A DNA stretch of 48,856 nt from positions 1-48,856 of the forward strand of contig NZ_JAJAYI010000057.1 of assembly GCF_026786305.1 (NCBI RefSeq). Reading direction: 5' to 3'. Both the position numbers and the translations under genes were made by a program. The notes beneath the pieces were generated by a model. That model saw only the letters and a list, made by a program, of their open reading frames with translations. It was not told where the DNA came from and ran no database searches. Positions 16,766-24,117 of this stretch are shown one piece after another (position 1 is the first letter of the stretch; the number at the start of each line of letters is the position of its first letter). The stretch comes from Cryobacterium sp. (GTDB taxonomy: Bacteria; Actinomycetota; Actinomycetes; Actinomycetales; Microbacteriaceae).

Positions 16766-16806
16766 GGAACTGTTAATATCCGGAACTGTTTAGTTTCGTA
16801 TAGAGT
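16766..16806 (+). promoter_or_regulatory. Candidate TetR operator and -10 box of the DHA2 exporter
   Basis: GGAACTGTT occurs at 16766-16774 and 16782-16790 as direct repeats 16 bases apart in an AT-rich patch between the divergent tetR and MFS genes. The second copy also forms a partial palindrome, GAACTGTTTAGTTTC. TAGAGT (16801-16806) then lies seven bases before ATG 16814, suggesting a leaderless transcript with the operator across the -35/-10 region. Confidence 0.5.
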
Positions 16807-16813
16807 ATCCGAC

Positions 16814-18289
16814 ATGTCACAGACCTCCTCCGTCTTGTCGCCCGTGGTCGTCGCTGCACCGCCGACCTCGCGCCGCTGGTGGACCCTCAGCGTCGTCGCC
16901 CTCGCCCAACTCATGGTCGTGCTCGATTCGACCGTCGTCAACATCGCCCTGCCGTCGGCTCAGGCCGACCTTGGCTTCTCGAACGGCGACCGCCAGTGGA
17001 TCGTCACCGCCTACTCGCTCGCTTTCGGCAGCCTGCTTCTGCTGGGCGGTCGTCTCTCCGACCTGATCGGCCGCAAGCGCACCTTTATCATCGGTCTGGT
17101 CGGGTTCGCGGCAGCCTCCGCTCTCGGTGGAGCGGCCGACAGCTTCGGTATGCTCGTCGGTGCCCGCGCCCTGCAGGGTGCGTTCGGTGCACTGCTCGCG
17201 CCAACCGCACTCGCGGTACTCACGACCACCTTCGTCATTCCGAAGGAACGGGCCCGAGCCTTCGGGGTGTTCGGCGCGATCGCCGGCGCCGGCGGCGCCG
17301 TCGGCCTGCTCCTTGGCGGGTACCTCACGGAGAACTTTGACTGGCGCTGGAACCTCGATATCAACGTCGTCATCGCCGTTGTTGCGATCGTCGGCGCGGC
17401 GATCTTCGTCAGTCACACCACCCGCACCGGTCCTCGCCCCAAGCTCGACATTCCGGGCACCCTGCTGGTCTCCGGCGCCCTGTTCGGTCTGGTCTACGGA
17501 TTCTCCACCGCCGAGACCGACGGCTGGGACTCCATTTTGACCTGGGGTTCTCTCTCGGTCGCCGGCATTCTGCTGGTCGCCTTCGTGCTCTGGCAACGCA
17601 AGGCGGCGCATCCGCTTCTGCCGTTGGCCATCGTGCTGGATCGTAACCGTGCGGCCGCCTACGTGTCGATTCTCATTGCCGGCGCTGGCATGTTCGGCAT
17701 TTTTCTGTTCGTGACCTACTACCTGCAGACCTCCCTGCAGTACTCGCCGATGCAAACCGGTGTGTCCTTCTTGCCGATGATCGCCATGCTCGTGCTGGCG
17801 GCCCAGCTGTCAACGAACATTTTTGTGCCCCGCTTCGGACCCAAAATTCTGGTACCCCTCGGAATGAGCCTCGGCGCGATCGGCATGATCTATCTCACGC
17901 ACCTCGATCTGAACAGCGTCTACGTGCTCGACGTGCTACCGCCCCTGATGATTCTCGGGTTGGCGATGGGAACGATCATGCCCGCATCGATGCAGACCGC
18001 CACGCTCGGCGTCGACGGCCAATTCGCCGGCGTCGCCTCGGCCATGGTCAACACCAGCCAGCAGGTTGGCGGGTCCATCGGTACCGCGCTGCTCAACACC
18101 CTCGCGGCCACCGCGGCAACCAACTATGTCACCGCCCATCTGCCGGCCACGGCAGCGGTCGCCGCCCAGGCCGCCGTGCAGAGTTATGCGGTCGCTTACT
18201 GGTGGGGAGCAGGGTTCTTCGTCGTCGGAGCCATTGTGGCCGCGTTCCTGTTTCGCCGCATCGGGCACGGAATCTCGCTCGCGCACTAA
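16814..18289 (+). CDS. DHA2-family MFS drug exporter (EmrB/QacA-like)
   Basis: Proton-driven multidrug exporter of 491 aa, predicted 14 transmembrane helices. Motif D1 is LDSTVVNIALP (37-47), motif A GGRLSDLIGRKRT (78-90) and motif C is present in GAIAGAGGAVGLLLGGYL. These define the 14-TMS DHA2 group, which exports cationic dyes, antibiotics or other hydrophobic compounds from the cytoplasmic membrane. The ATG has no ribosome-binding site but an adjacent -10 box. The divergent TetR gene is the presumed regulator. Confidence 0.92.
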   Translation: MSQTSSVLSPVVVAAPPTSRRWWTLSVVALAQLMVVLDSTVVNIALPSAQADLGFSNGDRQWIVTAYSLAFGSLLLLGGRLSDLIGRKRTFIIGLVGFAAASALGGAADSFGMLVGARALQGAFGALLAPTALAVLTTTFVIPKERARAFGVFGAIAGAGGAVGLLLGGYLTENFDWRWNLDINVVIAVVAIVGAAIFVSHTTRTGPRPKLDIPGTLLVSGALFGLVYGFSTAETDGWDSILTWGSLSVAGILLVAFVLWQRKAAHPLLPLAIVLDRNRAAAYVSILIAGAGMFGIFLFVTYYLQTSLQYSPMQTGVSFLPMIAMLVLAAQLSTNIFVPRFGPKILVPLGMSLGAIGMIYLTHLDLNSVYVLDVLPPLMILGLAMGTIMPASMQTATLGVDGQFAGVASAMVNTSQQVGGSIGTALLNTLAATAATNYVTAHLPATAAVAAQAAVQSYAVAYWWGAGFFVVGAIVAAFLFRRIGHGISLAH

Positions 18290-18314
18290 CCGCCTCAGCA
18301 AGCGGATGCCGTCC

Positions 18315-19202
18315 TCAGCCGTCGAGGCCCAGCTCGTGCAGGGCCGCCTCGAGTTCGCTGCGGGAGACAGGGTCTAGGCCGAGCAGCGGGAGTGGCAGGT
18401 TGGGCGACGCCACGAGGTTGAGCGCCTCGGCGGCGGCGGACATGACACGGAGGCTGCCGTGCCGGCGATAGAGCGCCCAGAGCGGCTCGAGCCGGTCGGA
18501 GGCTTCGACGGCCGCCGCCGTGTCGCCGACCTGGGCCGCGCGGGTAATCGCCAGGGCGGTCTCGGGAAAAAGCCCGCCGAGCACGCTGTACCAGGCGTCG
18601 GCGCCGCCGGTCAGGGCGCCGGCGGCCAGCCAGTCCCCGGAAACGCCGATCGTGACGTGCGCGGGAACGAGTGCGCGGAGGGCGGCGACTCTTGCCGGGG
18701 CAGCATCGGCGGCCATGCCCGGAATCTTGATCGAGCCGATGTTCGGCAGCGCGGCAATTCGGCCGTGTAACTCGTCGCTGAACGTGACGTGCGTGGTGCC
18801 CGGGTTGTCGTAGACGACGAGCGGAATCGCCAGCTCGGCGGTGACGTCTTCGTAGAGTCCGAAGACTTCATCGTCGGTGAGTGGCTGATAGGTCATGGGC
18901 GCGAGCAGCACCGCGGCGGCGCCGGCGGCGTGGGCATCCGCTGCCAGGTGGAGTACCTGCCGGGTGCGGAGCGCGCCGATGCCCACGATGACCGGGGTCG
19001 TACCGGCCGCCTCGACCGCGGCCCGTGCCGCCCAGGCACGCTGCTCACGGCTGAGGTAGGCATACCCGCCGGTCGAGCCGAGGGCGCCGATCGAGTCGAC
19101 ACCGGCCGCGGCGAGCCGGGAGACCAGACGCACGAAAGCACGTTCGTCGATGCCGGTCTCGTCGGTCGGGGTGAGGGGAAATGCGCTGAGCCCCGTGAAC
19201 AT
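18315..19202 (-). CDS. Dihydrodipicolinate synthase-family aldolase
   Basis: Class I aldolase/lyase of the DHDPS/NAL family, 295 aa, TIM barrel. The Schiff-base lysine is Lys159 (GSIKIPGMAAD) and the conserved tyrosine Tyr131 in VVYDNPGT. The GTTGE-like pyruvate-binding loop is altered to GSTGGYAYLS (42-51). The change from canonical DapA, and the absence of lysine-pathway neighbours, suggest a catabolic or N-acetylneuraminate-lyase-like role rather than lysine synthesis. AAGGGG eight bases upstream supports ATG 19202; the frame is open further to 19379 without homology. Confidence 0.86.
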   Translation of the reverse strand: MFTGLSAFPLTPTDETGIDERAFVRLVSRLAAAGVDSIGALGSTGGYAYLSREQRAWAARAAVEAAGTTPVIVGIGALRTRQVLHLAADAHAAGAAAVLLAPMTYQPLTDDEVFGLYEDVTAELAIPLVVYDNPGTTHVTFSDELHGRIAALPNIGSIKIPGMAADAAPARVAALRALVPAHVTIGVSGDWLAAGALTGGADAWYSVLGGLFPETALAITRAAQVGDTAAAVEASDRLEPLWALYRRHGSLRVMSAAAEALNLVASPNLPLPLLGLDPVSRSELEAALHELGLDG

Positions 19203-19345
19203 GGCTGTGCCCCTTCGTCGGTGAGCGCGCGCATGCGGCGCTCCCACCATCCTCGCGCACGCTGCGACGCCAGAGGGCACCCGGCCGCACGACCCGCAGA
19301 GCATACGCGATCGAAGTTGCCAATTCCGCTCACCCGGTGGGGCAG

Positions 19346-19540
19346 CTACGCAGCCAGGGGAGTGGCGCCGGTTGTCCACCGGATGGCGCGCACGCCGGTC
19401 CGGGTGCCGTGTGTGTCGTCATCGTGGCCACGCAGGCGGCGGCATTGAACGAGGTCCTCATTCGGCGTGATGTGCGGGTCACGGCATGCGCTGGCGTAGT
19501 CGGTGTAGTCGATTTCAAGTAGGAGTTCGTCGTCGGTCAT
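19346..19540 (-). CDS. Small hypothetical Cys/His-containing protein
   Basis: A 64-codon frame starting at ATG 19540. It reads MTDDELLLEIDYTDYASACR, later VQCRRLRGHDDDTHGTRTG and IRW. The Cys, spaced GH...TH and terminal Arg-Trp resemble small actinomycete and actinophage proteins of unknown role with a C..P.GH..PH pattern. The ribosome-binding site is poor. Nothing nearby hints at a function. It could be spurious. Confidence 0.35.
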   Translation of the reverse strand: MTDDELLLEIDYTDYASACRDPHITPNEDLVQCRRLRGHDDDTHGTRTGVRAIRWTTGATPLAA

Positions 19541-19953
19541 AGGTGTTGTTCCACTTCAGCCGGAGCACCTCGAGGTGAAATGTCCTGGCGAACGCACGTG
19601 CCGGATCACAGTGCTTGCCCCGAATCGATCGTGCGCGAATTGGTACGGCGCGATCTGGTTCGAAGCCCGATGTCACTCTCCGGCGGCGTCGGCGGAGCTG
19701 GTCTGTGCCTAAGAGCGTAGGTCGAGGGTTGGCGAAATGCACGATTAAAGCGAAAATGTTTCATTGTGTTACACGGTGGTGATCTGCGGTTGACCGGCGT
19801 TGGTCTTCCTGCCGCATGGGTTGCGCGGTTCGGGCGCTTCGTGCCCGGAGTCGGCCGACTGGCTGAACCGGCTGCAGCGCACATCTGAGTTGATCCGCTG
19901 AGTTCCTTTCGGGCGCCGGGTAACGATTTGCGCGCGCGTGTGTTGGCCCCAGT
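19541..19953. other. Gene-free stretch upstream of the LLM oxidoreductase
   Basis: About 410 bases with no supported gene. An AT-rich patch at 19743-19775 (GATTAAAGCGAAAATG and onward) is unlike its surroundings and may hold a promoter. No repeat, terminator or RNA gene recognised. Confidence 0.4.
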
Positions 19954-20952
19954 ATGACTATGCCGCTCTCCATTCTTGACCTCGCCCCGATTGCACCCGG
20001 GCAGACCGCCCGGGAGAGTTTCGCGGCGAGTGTCGCGCTCGCGCAGACCGCCGAAAAACACGGGTACGAGCGCGTCTGGTATGCCGAGCACCACAACATG
20101 CCCACCATCGGTTCGTCGGCGACGAGCATTCTGATCGGCCACGTCGCCGGGCAGACCAGCACCATTCGGCTCGGTTCCGGCGGCGTCATGCTTCCCAACC
20201 ACTCGCCGCTGGCGATAGCCGAGCAATACGGCACGCTGGCGGAGCTCTACCCCAACCGCATCGACCTGGGCCTCGGCCGCGCGCCCGGCAGCGATCAGAA
20301 CACGGCCCGGGCTATGCGCCGTGACCCACGCGCTTCCGACCAGTTTCCGCAGGACGTCATGGAACTGCAGGCCTACCTGCGTGGCCAGTCGATCGTGCCC
20401 GGCGTACAGGCCGTGCCCGGTGCAGGCACTGATGTGCCGCTGTACATTCTCGGATCTTCGCTGTTCGGCGCCGGGCTCGCCGCTGCGCTCGGCCTGCCGT
20501 ACGCCTTTGCGTCGCACTTCGCGCCCGACGCGCTGCACGAAGCCATCGCACTGTACCGCCGCGAATTCACGCCGTCCAAGCAGCTCGATGCGCCGCACCT
20601 TATCGTTGCCGCCAATGTGATCGCGGCCGATGAGAAAGCGGACGCCGTGCACCAGTTTGCGACGACCCGCCGCACCCGGGTGCGCGGTATGCTCTCCCGC
20701 GGGCCGGCCACCCCCGAGTACAGCGACGACCAAATCGACGTCTTTCTGTCCACGCTGGAGGGCCGTAACATCGCCAACATGATGCGGTATTCGGCGGTCG
20801 GTACGGCCGACGAGGTGCGCGACTACCTCGACGAGTTCGCCGCCGCAACCGAGGCCGACGAGCTCATTCTCGCCCACCAGTCACCGTTCATCGAGGGCCG
20901 TTTGCGTTCGGTCGAGCTCACGGCCGAGGCGATGAACCTCGTCGCGGCCTAG
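19954..20952 (+). CDS. LLM-class flavin-dependent oxidoreductase
   Basis: Luciferase-like monooxygenase of 332 aa, TIM barrel, using FMNH2 or F420H2. Family blocks: [74 protein letters not shown] and [20 protein letters not shown]. The AEHHN and GRAPG motifs place it with the YhbW/MsnO8 subgroup of uncharacterised alkanal monooxygenase-like proteins. Start at ATG 19954 or the second Met at 19960; neither has a good ribosome-binding site. Substrate unknown. Confidence 0.9.
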   Translation: MTMPLSILDLAPIAPGQTARESFAASVALAQTAEKHGYERVWYAEHHNMPTIGSSATSILIGHVAGQTSTIRLGSGGVMLPNHSPLAIAEQYGTLAELYPNRIDLGLGRAPGSDQNTARAMRRDPRASDQFPQDVMELQAYLRGQSIVPGVQAVPGAGTDVPLYILGSSLFGAGLAAALGLPYAFASHFAPDALHEAIALYRREFTPSKQLDAPHLIVAANVIAADEKADAVHQFATTRRTRVRGMLSRGPATPEYSDDQIDVFLSTLEGRNIANMMRYSAVGTADEVRDYLDEFAAATEADELILAHQSPFIEGRLRSVELTAEAMNLVAA

Positions 20953-21005
20953 GTCGGTCAAAGACCCCGCTGGTCGAAACTAGCAACGCTCCCTGCTGCG
21001 AACAA

Positions 21006-21665
21006 TCAGTTGTCGAGCGGTTCGCCCAGGGGATCGGCGGCACTGAGGTCGGCGAGGGCCATTCCGCCCACCGGCAGGCCAGCCCAGGACAGCAGGGTCC
21101 AGCCCTCCTCGGGGGAACCAATGAGTTCGACCACGCCGGTATTGTCGAGTTCGTTCTCGCCCGCAAAGGTCGCCGGCACGTTCTGCGCGCGCGCCGCCGT
21201 CCATATCCGAATGGCCGCACCGTGGCTGAACACCGCAGCGACCTCAGAGCCCGCAGCTGCGACTGCGATGTCGGCGTCGAACCGCCGGAAGAAGTCGTGA
21301 CCGTCGTGAGCACCCGGCATCCTCTTCTCGAGGTCGCCGGAGCCCCAGGCCACGACAGTCTCCAGGTAGGTGCGAACGGATGCCCGATCGCGCAGCCCCT
21401 CGAGCGACCCGGCTTCGATCTCGTGCAACCCGGTCGCGACCTGCAACTCGAGGCCGCGATCGGCGGCGAGCGGATGCGCCGTCAGTTGGGTGCGCAGCAG
21501 CGTCGACACGAAGATGGCGTCGATCGGGTCGGAGCGCAGGGCATCGGGAATGGCGGTGGCCTGGCGCAGGCCGAGATGGGTCAGGCCCGGACCGGGATGC
21601 GCGGTGTCGAGCCGCCCGAGAACGTTGCCGGGAGTCTGGCCATGGCGGATCAAGAGAAGTCGCAT
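21006..21665 (-). CDS. Histidine phosphatase (phosphoglycerate mutase-like)
   Basis: Phosphatase of 219 aa. It starts MRLLLIRHGQTPGN, where His8 of the RHG motif is the phosphorylated nucleophile; the second core His is in FSHGAAIRIW. GGAGGGGAT directly precedes ATG 21665, one of the clearest Shine-Dalgarno sites here, although the frame extends to 21950. Substrates of this family range from sugar phosphates to nucleotides or proteins. It is divergent from the MhuD-like gene, 157 bases apart. Confidence 0.9.
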   Translation of the reverse strand: MRLLLIRHGQTPGNVLGRLDTAHPGPGLTHLGLRQATAIPDALRSDPIDAIFVSTLLRTQLTAHPLAADRGLELQVATGLHEIEAGSLEGLRDRASVRTYLETVVAWGSGDLEKRMPGAHDGHDFFRRFDADIAVAAAGSEVAAVFSHGAAIRIWTAARAQNVPATFAGENELDNTGVVELIGSPEEGWTLLSWAGLPVGGMALADLSAADPLGEPLDN

Positions 21666-21822
21666 ATCCCCTCCAGCATAGGGAACGCGGCCGGGCAACG
21701 GGAGAGCGATGCGCCGACCGCGCTGCGGCATTGTGCGGCGGAATGAATGATGGCGCGGCCATGCAGCAGACAGTGGCAGCATGGAGGATATACCTACCTG
21801 CGTTCGAACAGAAAGAAGCCCC

Positions 21823-22149
21823 ATGACGATCATTAAAATCAACGCCATCACCGTGCCGAGCGACGGCGGCGACGAGCTGGCCCGCCGGTTCGCCGCCCGC
21901 GCCGGCGCCGTCGACGACCGCCCCGGTTTCGAGGGGTTCGAGCTGCTCAAGCCGACCGATGACCGCCTGATCTGGCTCGTCGTGACCCGCTGGGCCGACG
22001 AGGAATCGTTCCAGGCGTGGCTGAGCTCCCCGTCCTTCTCTCACGGGCACCGCAGCGAGGCGCCGAAGGAAGGCGAGCCAGCCGCGCGCCCGGTCGGTGT
22101 GGGCAGCGAGTTGTGGTCGTACGCGATCGCCGGCGGTACTGCTAGCTAA
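21823..22149 (+). CDS. MhuD/IsdG-type haem-degrading monooxygenase (ABM fold)
   Basis: Small dimeric ferredoxin-fold oxygenase of 108 aa that opens haem to free iron. It begins MTIIKINAITVPSDGGDELA and continues DDRPGFEGFELLKPT, VVTRWADEESFQAWLSS and HGHRSEA. These align with mycobacterial MhuD from memory, including the Asn in INAI, the Trp in FQAW and the haem-ligand His in the HGHR region. AAAGAAG precedes ATG 21823. Immediately downstream are decayed sulfur amino acid genes. The antibiotic biosynthesis monooxygenase label is the generic alternative. Confidence 0.85.
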   Translation: MTIIKINAITVPSDGGDELARRFAARAGAVDDRPGFEGFELLKPTDDRLIWLVVTRWADEESFQAWLSSPSFSHGHRSEAPKEGEPAARPVGVGSELWSYAIAGGTAS

Positions 22150-22307
22150 GCCGAAGTGACGACGGGGTTTGAACCGGTTCGCTGTTGTGATGGGCTCTTC
22201 TGGAAGTGTGGTGTGAGCGGTCATGGTCGGTGACCGCACGCACATCCTCGAGTCCAACCGGCCCCCGAACACCACGCGGAAGACGACCCGCAGCTTTCCC
22301 GGAACGA
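22150..22307 (-). other. Possible 5' gene remnant
   Basis: From ATG 22224 the minus strand reads MTAHTTLPEEPITTANRFKP and RRHFG, which looks like a protein N-terminus, then runs antisense into the MhuD-like gene. Family not recognised. It may be the start of a gene truncated by the same decay that affected the neighbours. Confidence 0.25.
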
Positions 22308-22858
22308 TTACTCACCCTCGACCTCGATGGTCTCGTCGGAGCTCGGTCGAGCCCCCCGTGGAGGTCGACCAGAAGGTCATCGACCGATTCGATACCCACC
22401 GACCGGCGCAGCAATCCCGCGGTGATGCCGAGGCGTTTGTTGAGATCGGGGGCAAACGACGCGTGGGTGGTGGTGTGGGGATGCAGCACCATCGAGCGAG
22501 TGTCGACGATGCCGGTCATGCGGCTGAACACCCGCAGACCGTTCGTGACGGCGCGGGCATCCTCGGTGCCGCCCGTTACGGTGATGGCGCAGACCGATCC
22601 GGTGTGCCCGTTGTAATATTATTTGCGCGATCGCGTTGTCGACGTGGCGTTCCATGCGCAGCCACCCTGGAGGGACGCAAGCCGCCACTCGGCGACCGCT
22701 TTGGTGGGGTTGCTTTGCCGGGAGTAGATGTGTTCGCGTGACCCGCCGTTGAACCGGGCGGCCCCGTCGTCGAAGGAGTCGAAGACGTACCCGGCGCTCA
22801 GGGTGAGCGGCGGAATGCGCGCGCCGCGGTTCTCATCGGTGTATTCGCCCACGTGCAC
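22308..22858 (-). pseudogene. O-acetylhomoserine sulfhydrylase (MetY-like) remnant
   Basis: The N-terminus reads VGEYTDENRGARIPPLTLSA, GYVFDSFDDGAARF and YSRQSNPTKAVAEWRLASLQ-GG, matching residues about 10-75 of PLP-dependent O-acetylhomoserine sulfhydrylase. A TAA follows at 22619-22621. The same frame resumes with NGHTGSVCAITVTGG, then DTRSMVLHPHTTTHASF and RRSVGIESVDDLLVDLHGGL, the C-terminal domain. About 230-250 central codons of a roughly 430-residue enzyme are missing, including the PLP lysine. The last codons appear frameshifted; a tail DETIEVEGE ends at TAA 22308. The intact enzyme makes homocysteine from O-acetylhomoserine and sulfide. Confidence 0.8.
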
Positions 22859-22918
22859 CTGCGGGAAGCGAAGCTGACGCCGTTCCGGTCGGTGATCGGC
22901 GCCACGACGTCGCGAGCG

Positions 22919-23973
22919 TCAGCACTGCGCGACGAGCGCCTCGATGCGAATGACGGCATCGCGCAGGGTGTCGGGCGAGCAGGCCAGGTTGAGGCGGGCG
23001 AAGCCCCGGCCGCCGAGGCCGAGGCACTCGCCGTTGTTGAGGGCGACGCGGGCGTCGTCGAGAATGCGCTGGTACGGGCTCTCGCCGAGACCCAAATGGC
23101 GCAGGTCCAACCAGGCGAGGTAGCTGGCGTGCGGCCGGTGGTAAATCACGGCGGGCAGGTGTTCGCAGGGTAGGGAATGCAACAGAGAATCGTTGTCGAC
23201 AATTTGGTCGATTGTCTTGTCGAGCCAGTCGGTACACGAGAACGCGGCGATGTTCGCGTGCAGGCCGAGGATGCTGGTGCGACAGGCGACCTCGTCCGGC
23301 AGCCGGCCCAGCAGCTCATTGGTGGCATCATCGGCGGCGATGACCAGCGCACACCTGAGCCCGGCCACGTTCCAGCCCTTGCTCGCCGAGGTGACGGTGA
23401 CCGCGCGGGCGCCGGCGGCCAGGGCCAGCGGTGCGAACGGCGTGAACGCAACGCCCGGGTAGGTGAGCGGCGCGTGGATCTCGTCGGAAATCACGAACAC
23501 GTCGTACTGCGCGGCGAGGCGGGCGAGCGTCTCGAGCGTCAACGTATCCCAGACGATGCCGTGCAGGTTGTGCGGGTTGCAGAGCAGAAAAGCGTCGATG
23601 CCGCGGGCAAAGCTGATCTCGAGCGCGGCGAGGTGATCGCCACCCGACCAGTGGTCGGCACGGCCAGGCGGAGCGCTTCGACGATACCGACGCTCACGTC
23701 GGTCGCGAGGTGTACATGGCGCGGCTCGACATGCCAGCCCCACCGGCTCAGCGCAAACTGCGCGACGGCTGGAGCGAGCGGGCCGGGGCCGTCCAGATAG
23801 CCGGTGTCGGAGGCCTGCACGCGCTCCCCGAGGGTGGCGACGATGGCCGGAGCGAGGGGGTAGTCCATCTCGGCGACAAACAAGGGAAGTACGTCGGCAA
23901 GAAAGCGAGTCCACGTGATGCTGCTGCGCTCGCGCCGGATATGCTCCAGCGGCGCGACCTTGATCACTGACAT
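22919..23973 (-). pseudogene. MalY/PatB-type C-S lyase/aminotransferase, frameshifted and internally deleted
   Basis: The gene starts at ATG 23973 (MSVIKVAPLEHIRRERSS) and reads LFVAEMDYPLAPAIVATLGE and VSVGIVEALRLAV in one frame to VAIT near 23645. It then continues in another frame as DHLAALEISFARGIDAFLLC to the stop at 22919. The join lacks about 30-40 codons usual in the family (PVYPPF region). The later part keeps the PLP lysine in TSASKGWNVAGLR and the C-terminus FARLNLACSPDTL. Intact PatB/MalY splits cystathionine or cysteine to pyruvate, ammonia and a thiol. Together with the neighbouring metY remnant it marks a decayed sulfur amino acid locus. Confidence 0.82.
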
Positions 23974-24084
23974 GACCACAGCTTGTTCCCGCCGCCGATA
24001 GTAAGCGAACACGTGCGAAAATATTCGACACGTTCGGTACCCGAGCGGATGCGAACGCACAGCAACGCCCACACTGACCGCGAC

Positions 24085-24090
24085 TAAACT
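24085..24090 (+). promoter_or_regulatory. -10 box upstream of helD
   Basis: TAAACT precedes the helD start by 27 bases. AAGGGG (24105-24110) then gives a ribosome-binding site seven bases before GTG 24118. No good -35 box is visible. Confidence 0.4.
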
Positions 24091-24117
24091 AGGGGCTTCG
24101 GTTTAAGGGGTGCGTGC

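Noticed and set aside
22160..22180. tRNA T-loop-like GGTTTGAACC
   Set aside because: No cloverleaf or acceptor stem can be built around it.
22142..24031. Insertion sequence as cause of the broken sulfur genes
   Set aside because: No transposase, terminal inverted repeat or target duplication is visible; the joins look like simple internal deletions.
24092..24110. Possible rifamycin-associated element upstream of helD (GGGGCTT start)
   Set aside because: Only the first seven bases resemble the element as I remember it, the inverted half is missing, and AAGGGG there is better explained as the ribosome-binding site.
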